Origin: CAZFBR01 sp035353495 [NCBI: uncultured bacterium]
GTDB lineage: Bacteria > DAOPZR01
NCBI GenBank assembly: GCA_964517215.1
Contig: CAZFBR010000014.1
Location: 1-17,185 of the forward strand
Direction: 5' to 3'
DNA length: 17,185 bases
Made by a program: the position numbers and the translations under genes. Shown piece after piece: positions 13,606 through 17,185 of this stretch. The notes under the pieces were generated by a model. It was given only the letters and a program-made list of their open reading frames with translations, did not search any database and was not told the DNA's origin. Position 1 is the first letter of the stretch, and the number at the start of each line of letters is the position of its first letter.

Positions 13606-14400
13606 ATGGCCGACCCGTTCGATCTGGCGGCGCTGGGGCGGAGTTACTGCGCCGAGGCCGTCGAGCTGGCGGCCCAGCTGCAGGACCACATCCTGGCGCT
13701 CGAACGCGGTGCAAACCGGGCGGAACATGTGCACGCCGCATTCCGGCTGGCGCACAACCTGAAGGGGAGCGGCGGCTCGTACGGGCTGCCGGCGATCTCC
13801 CGGATCTGCCAGCCGCTGGAAGATTGTCTGGAGCTGCTGCGCCGCGGTGATGCCGCCGTGCCGCCGGCGACGATTGAGCTGCTGCTGCGCTATGCCGATG
13901 TGCTGGCGGCGGCGGCCCGGGCCGGGGCGGCGGGGATGGACATGACGGAGTTTGCGCAGCAGGCGGAGACGCTGGCAGCAGCAGGTGCGCCGGCCGCCGC
14001 CCCGGCGCCGGCGGCAATAGCGCCAGTCCCGGACGCCGTCATTGTCGTGGCGGACCATGCCAAAGTGCAGCGCCGGATCGTGGTCAATCTGCTGCGGGAC
14101 TGTCATTGTCAGGTGCATGATACCGACGACGGGATCGCGGCGCTCGAACTGCTGCACCGGCACGCGGCGCGCGCGCTGATCACCGGACTGGAACTCAAGG
14201 GCATTTCCGGGCATGCGCTGACGGCGGCGGTGAAAACCGATCCGGTCATGCGTGCGGTCAAGGTGGTGTATCTGACCAGCCGGCCGCAGGCCCGCCGCGA
14301 GGCGGTGTGCCCGCCTGACGCGGTCATTGCCAAGGATGCGCAGCTTAGCCGGGTGCTGCCGGAGACGCTGCGCCAGCTGCAGCTCCTGCCTTCGGCGTGA
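13606..14400 (+). CDS. Hpt domain fused to a degenerate receiver
   Basis: A 264-residue phosphorelay-type protein. The N-terminal histidine phosphotransfer domain (about 5-115) has the motif AFRLAHNLKGSGGSYGL with His50 as phospho-acceptor. An Ala/Pro-rich linker (about 122-142) leads to a receiver-like domain (143-260). In it the phosphoacceptor Asp is replaced by Gly194 (ALITGLELKGISG) and the first residue of the acidic pair is Ala149, while Asp150, Thr224 and Lys243 are kept. The receiver therefore probably cannot be phosphorylated and may act as a docking or dimerisation module for the Hpt part. It lies 9 nt after the synthase-Cache gene and its stop overlaps the next start. No histidine kinase is encoded in the window. 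The ATG at 13606 has a weak ribosome binding site. Confidence 0.87.
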   Translation: MADPFDLAALGRSYCAEAVELAAQLQDHILALERGANRAEHVHAAFRLAHNLKGSGGSYGLPAISRICQPLEDCLELLRRGDAAVPPATIELLLRYADVLAAAARAGAAGMDMTEFAQQAETLAAAGAPAAAPAPAAIAPVPDAVIVVADHAKVQRRIVVNLLRDCHCQVHDTDDGIAALELLHRHAARALITGLELKGISGHALTAAVKTDPVMRAVKVVYLTSRPQARREAVCPPDAVIAKDAQLSRVLPETLRQLQLLPSA

Positions 14401-15233
14401 GCAGCAGACCCCGCCTCAAACTGATCGTCAGCCCGCGGGCCACCGGCTGCACCCCCGCCCGCATCGAACGCCTGACCGCCGCGCTGGCGGCCAGCCATGC
14501 GGTGACGGTGTACGAACTGCGCGGGCCGGGTGACTACCGGAATGCGGTGGCGCCCGGCGACGAGCTGGTGGCGGTCGCCGGCGGCGACGGCACGGTGCGC
14601 GAGGTGGCGACCATGCTCGCCGGGACTGATCGCCGGCTGGCGGTGATCCCCGCCGGGACGACCAATGTGATTGCGATCGCCCTGGGCCTGCGTGACGACG
14701 CTGATGCGGTCGCCCGCATTCGCGCCGGCCATGCCCGCGACTGGCGCATGTTCCGCGCCAACGGCGAGCCGTTCATGTTCTGCGCCGGCGCGGGGATTGA
14801 TGCCGAGACCTGCCGCTGCATCAACCCCGCGCTCAAGGCGCGCGTGCGCAAGCTGAGCTATGTCGCGGCGCTGCTCGGGGTTATCGCCCGCTACGACTAT
14901 CCGCGGTTTGCCGCTGATGCGCTCCCGGGCCGGGAACTGACGCAGGCGATCCTGCTGGGCTGCGGCTACTATGCCGGCGCCCGCCGCCTGGCGTGCTCCG
15001 ATCCCGCCGATGCGCAGCTTGAACTGCTGGCGTTGTCGCCGACGCGGCTGACCACGCTGGCGGTCCTGGCGGCACTGACCATGCGCGGGATGCGCAATCC
15101 GGTGACGGCGGTGGGCAGCTGCTCCCTGACGGCAGACGCCGGGGCGCGCGTCCCCTATCAGCTCGACGGCGATTTCGCCGGCTATCTGCCGCTGCAGGTC
15201 GAGCCCGCCGCGGTGATTCGCCTGATCGGCTGA
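14397..15233 (+). CDS. Diacylglycerol kinase-like lipid kinase (DAGK catalytic domain)
   Basis: A 278-residue soluble kinase of the DagK/YegS/sphingosine-kinase family, which phosphorylates lipid alcohols such as diacylglycerol at the membrane surface. Seen are the nucleotide-binding AVAGGDGTVREV (59-70, with GGDGT), VIPAGTTNVIAIALGL (83-98) and the C-terminal DGDFAG (257-262) that closes the active site in the family. The GTG start overlaps the stop of the Hpt-receiver gene (GTGA), so translation is coupled. True substrate unknown; phospholipid recycling is the common role. The GTTN variant replaces the more usual GTAN. A GC-rich hairpin and the convergent gspF-like gene follow within 45 nt. 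Confidence 0.9.
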   Translation: MSSRPRLKLIVSPRATGCTPARIERLTAALAASHAVTVYELRGPGDYRNAVAPGDELVAVAGGDGTVREVATMLAGTDRRLAVIPAGTTNVIAIALGLRDDADAVARIRAGHARDWRMFRANGEPFMFCAGAGIDAETCRCINPALKARVRKLSYVAALLGVIARYDYPRFAADALPGRELTQAILLGCGYYAGARRLACSDPADAQLELLALSPTRLTTLAVLAALTMRGMRNPVTAVGSCSLTADAGARVPYQLDGDFAGYLPLQVEPAAVIRLIG

Positions 15234-15237
15234 CGCA

Positions 15238-15276
15238 CCCGGCCGGGCGGGCCGAACCGCCGCAGCGTGGCGGCGG
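15238..15276. terminator. GC hairpins between convergent genes (possible shared terminator)
   Basis: A 10-bp palindrome CCCGGCCGGG (15238-15247) is followed by a 7-bp stem CCGCCGC/GCGGCGG (15257-15263 with 15270-15276, loop of 6 nt). They fill the 43-nt gap between the stop codons of the lipid kinase and the gspF-like gene. No T-tract is present on either strand, so a role as a terminator is only suggested by position. Confidence 0.35.
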
Positions 15277-16488
15277 TCAGTCAAAGGTCTCGACGATGCT
15301 GAACATCGGAAAGAAGAGCGCGGTGACAATCAGGCCGACCGCACCCCCCATGCCGACGATCATCAGCGGTTCCAGCATTGACGAGAGCGCCGCCACGGTC
15401 TCATCGACGATCATCTCGTACTGATCCGCCAGCTTGTCGAGCATGGTCTCCAGCGAACCGGTCTCCTCGCCCACGGCCATGATGTGCGTCACCATCGGAT
15501 CGAAGACCTGCGCGTCGTGCAGCGTGCGGGCGATTCCCTCGCCTTCGGTCACTGCGCTGGCGACCCGTTCCACCGCGTCGCTGACCACCGTGTTGCCCGC
15601 GACATCGCGCACGATGGTCAGCGCCTGCAGGATGGGGACGCCGGCGCCGAGCAGCGTCCCGAAGGTGCGGGCGAACCGCGCGGTGGCGACGTTGCGGTTG
15701 AGCAGACCGAACACGGGGAGGCGCAGCGCCAGCGCGTCAAGCTGCCGCCGGCCGGCGGCGGTGCGCCGCACCCGGTGGAACGCCTGCATGCCGCCGGCGA
15801 CCGCCGCCGCCACGAGATACCAGTAGCCGCAGAGAAAGTTGGAAATGCCCACGACAATGCGGGTTGGCAGGGGGAGCGATACGCCCACATCGTCGAACAT
15901 GGTGACGAAGGTGGGAATGACGAAGATCATCAGGAAGACGACCACGCTCACGGCGACGAGACCCATGATCGCGGGATAGGTCAGCGCCCCGCGGATCTTC
16001 GTGCGCAGTTCCAGGTCCTTTTCGGCGAAGGTCGCCAGCCGGTCGAGGACCACCTCCAGCACGCCGCCGATTTCCCCCGCCTTGACCATATTGATGTAGA
16101 TGGCGCTGAACTCGCGGTGCCGGCCGAGCGCGGCGGAAAGCGATTGCCCCCCCTGAATGTCCTGACTGACGGCGGTGACGATGGCGCGCAGGCGCGGGTT
16201 CCCGGTCTGCTCGGTCAGGACCGTCAGCGCGCGCAGCAGCGGCAGGCCGGCGGAGAGCAGGGTGGCAAGCTGGCGGCTGAAGGTGGCAAGATCGGCCGGC
16301 TTGACTGCAGGCGCATGGCGGAAGACCGATTGGCGACCGGCCACTGGTGTGGCCACCTCGCGCAGTTCGAACGGGCGCAACCCGCGTTCGCGCAGCCCGG
16401 TGCCCGCCAGTGCGCGCGTGGCAACTTCGATAATCCCCGACACTTCCTGCCCGGCACCGTTCAACGCCTGATAGTGAAATGCCGCCAT
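15277..16488 (-). CDS. GspF/PilC-type inner-membrane platform protein
   Basis: A 403-residue protein of the type II secretion/type IV pilus platform family, which in the inner membrane couples the assembly ATPase to pilin or pseudopilin extrusion. It starts like the family (MAAFHYQALNGAGQEVSGII) and has two homologous cytosolic helical domains (about 65-165 and 268-365), each with the FSRQLATLLSAGLPLLRAL / FARTFGTLLGAGVPILQAL pattern. Membrane segments lie after the first domain (about 168-190 and 218-238) and at the C-terminus (MIVGMGGAVGLIVTALFF). The ATG at 16488 has a GGGAGGTGGGTC ribosome binding site; the frame opens to 16560 but without one. No ATPase, pilin or secretin gene is within the window, so it is an orphan here, and the system it serves is undetermined. 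Confidence 0.93.
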   Translation of the reverse strand: MAAFHYQALNGAGQEVSGIIEVATRALAGTGLRERGLRPFELREVATPVAGRQSVFRHAPAVKPADLATFSRQLATLLSAGLPLLRALTVLTEQTGNPRLRAIVTAVSQDIQGGQSLSAALGRHREFSAIYINMVKAGEIGGVLEVVLDRLATFAEKDLELRTKIRGALTYPAIMGLVAVSVVVFLMIFVIPTFVTMFDDVGVSLPLPTRIVVGISNFLCGYWYLVAAAVAGGMQAFHRVRRTAAGRRQLDALALRLPVFGLLNRNVATARFARTFGTLLGAGVPILQALTIVRDVAGNTVVSDAVERVASAVTEGEGIARTLHDAQVFDPMVTHIMAVGEETGSLETMLDKLADQYEMIVDETVAALSSMLEPLMIVGMGGAVGLIVTALFFPMFSIVETFD

Positions 16489-16718
16489 GACCCACCTCCC
16501 GAATGGATTGACTGACCATTTCTTCAGCAAGGAGTGCGCACGCGATGACCAGACCGGCAACTACTGATGTTACTGCCTGTCCGGCTGTACGATAGCAATG
16601 TGGTTATGGGGTCGCGACGGACAATAGCCCATCACCTGACTCAGGCAAAATCGCCCGAGTTCCGGCAAAACTGCAGTACCATACCCCGACCATTCCGGGA
16701 GAGTATTCGTTTTTACCC

Positions 16719-16912
16719 GCTCCCGGTGGGAGCTGGCCGCGGGGGATTGTGATGTCTCCTCTCGATGCTGCGTGCCGACCGCTTTGTATGGGGAAAACGG
16801 GAGCAGCTTTCCCCGCTGCCCCGGTGGAGGACGACGCGCAGCGTCGCGGTGAGGGCAGCAACGGATGTTCCACGCATCTTCCAGAGCGACCCTACAGCCC
16901 CCCCGTGGGGGG
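16719..16912. repeat. Cluster of short perfect inverted repeats
   Basis: Four hairpin-forming inverted repeats with stems of 6-7 bp lie within 200 nt (16719-16733, 16790-16814, 16832-16846, 16899-16912), with an additional GCAGC/GCTGC pair (16803-16807 with 16815-16819) interleaved with the second. None is followed by a T-tract, so they are not ordinary terminators. They look like decayed copies of palindromic intergenic elements. Confidence 0.6.
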
Positions 16913-16987
16913 AGGGAGCAAATGCGCGTACTCCGCGACAACGCACAGAGCTTCCCAGGGGAACATGTGTCAGAATAGCCCCTATTA

Positions 16988-16996
16988 TGGTATACT
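16988..16996 (+). promoter_or_regulatory. Extended -10 promoter before the last gene
   Basis: TGGTATACT matches the extended -10 pattern TGnTATAnT. The predicted transcript start is near 17003, about 15 nt before the ATG at 17018, with a GGGAGG ribosome binding site between. The -35 region has only a weak GTGTCA at 16967-16972. Confidence 0.5.
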
Positions 16997-17017
16997 TGAC
17001 CATTACGGGAGGCGGGG

Positions 17018-17185
17018 ATGGAGAATGAGCGGGAAGCGTTAGCGGCGCTGGCGGCGCGGGTGGAGCGTGAGCTGCTCGCGACGACCCGGCTGCCGCGTTA
17101 CCGGGCGCAGGTGCTGCGCGGCACTCCGGCGGAGCAGACGGACTGGGGCGTGCTGATCCTGTTCGGTGGGGGGCTGGCGCTGGGC
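17018..17185 (+). CDS. Start of a membrane protein, cut by the window edge
   Basis: The first 56 codons of a gene that continues past the window. About 40 charged residues (MENEREALAALAARVE, then RLPRYRAQVLRG) are followed by TDWGVLILFGGGLALG, the start of a hydrophobic segment. That Gly-rich segment resembles the hallmark that opens the second half of SLC13/DASS-type anion:Na+ symporters (for example WGxLLLFGGGLAL), but there it is normally preceded by some 200-250 residues of first-half membrane helices that are absent here. The assignment is therefore tentative. The ATG has a GGGAGGCGGGG ribosome binding site, and an in-frame stop at 16997-16999 excludes a longer protein. Confidence 0.65.
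   Translation, partial: MENEREALAALAARVERELLATTRLPRYRAQVLRGTPAEQTDWGVLILFGGGLALG

Larger units (their letters stand above)
16489..17017. other. Palindrome-rich intergenic region
   Basis: This 529-nt gap has no credible gene: frames through it have neither a ribosome binding site nor recognisable protein sequence. It contains several short perfect inverted repeats: GCTCCC-ggt-GGGAGC (16719-16733), GGGGAAA/TTTCCCC (16790-16796 with 16808-16814), CGACGC-gca-GCGTCG (16832-16846) and CCCCCC-gt-GGGGGG (16899-16912). An extended -10 promoter lies at its right end. On the minus strand, 16830-16850 resembles part of the repeat near 8386-8400 (14 of 16 matches in the best stretch), which suggests a genome-wide repeat family. 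Confidence 0.6.

Noticed and set aside
14109-15329. 406-codon minus-strand open frame opposite the lipid kinase
   Set aside because: Antisense shadow rich in Arg/Gly/His, overlapping three real genes or their ends, without a plausible domain.
15484-16515. Long plus-strand open frame opposite the gspF-like gene
   Set aside because: It is a shadow of a well-recognised gene: composition is rich in Gly/Arg/Gln/His as expected from antisense GC-rich DNA, and no family resemblance was seen.
16749-17042. Small plus-strand open frames across the palindrome-rich spacer
   Set aside because: They read through inverted repeats, lack ribosome binding sites and end just inside the next real gene in another frame.

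Overview
The window is GC-rich (about 65% by eye) and densely coded, with many genes on both strands. It carries genes for the flagellar L-ring and P-ring, so the host is a flagellated Gram-negative bacterium with an outer membrane. The mix of genes (flgHI plus a stand-alone rod-binding protein, a Re-citrate-synthase-like enzyme, a lone GspF/PilC protein, widespread-type palindromic intergenic repeats) does not match the usual Proteobacterial gene orders I know. I would guess a deep-branching or PVC-like lineage, at low confidence. No rRNA, tRNA, CRISPR array, transposase or integrase was seen.

Layout. (1) 142-3601, minus strand: a four-gene unit read from a good sigma-70-type promoter. The order is a REC-STAS protein with both phosphorylation sites degenerate, an ABC ATPase, and two paralogous membrane proteins that look like the permease half of an ABC exporter. 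(2) 3809-6180, plus strand: a near-perfect sigma-28 promoter followed by flgH, flgI and a flgJ-like rod-binding gene, closed by a likely terminator. (3) 6293-6625: a MazG-type nucleotide pyrophosphohydrolase. (4) 6642-8182, minus strand: a small lipoprotein, apparently from a leaderless transcript, and a FUSC-type membrane protein. (5) 8147-8581: a spacer with palindromic and duplicated intergenic repeats. (6) 8582-11746, plus strand: a lipoprotein of unknown function, pyruvate kinase and a GT4-type glycosyltransferase, tightly spaced. (7) 11743-15233, plus strand, with its own promoter: a Re-citrate/homocitrate-synthase-like enzyme fused to a cytosolic Cache-like sensor domain, an Hpt-pseudoreceiver protein, and a diacylglycerol-kinase-like lipid kinase. 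(8) 15277-16488, minus strand: an orphan GspF/PilC-type inner-membrane protein. (9) 16489-17017: a palindrome-rich spacer with an extended -10 promoter, then the start of a membrane protein that runs off the window.

The most unusual part is region 7. A complete HMGL-family acyltransferase carries about 120 C-terminal residues that read like a Cache ligand-binding domain, yet it has no signal peptide or membrane segment. The next gene encodes an intact Hpt histidine attached to a receiver whose phosphoacceptor Asp is Gly. The REC-STAS protein in region 1 has also lost its receiver Asp (Asn) and its STAS Ser (Gln). The window therefore has two signalling proteins whose receivers look unable to be phosphorylated, one beside an ABC exporter and one beside a sensor-tagged metabolic enzyme. 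These are readings of the sequence; no homology search or structure prediction was run.
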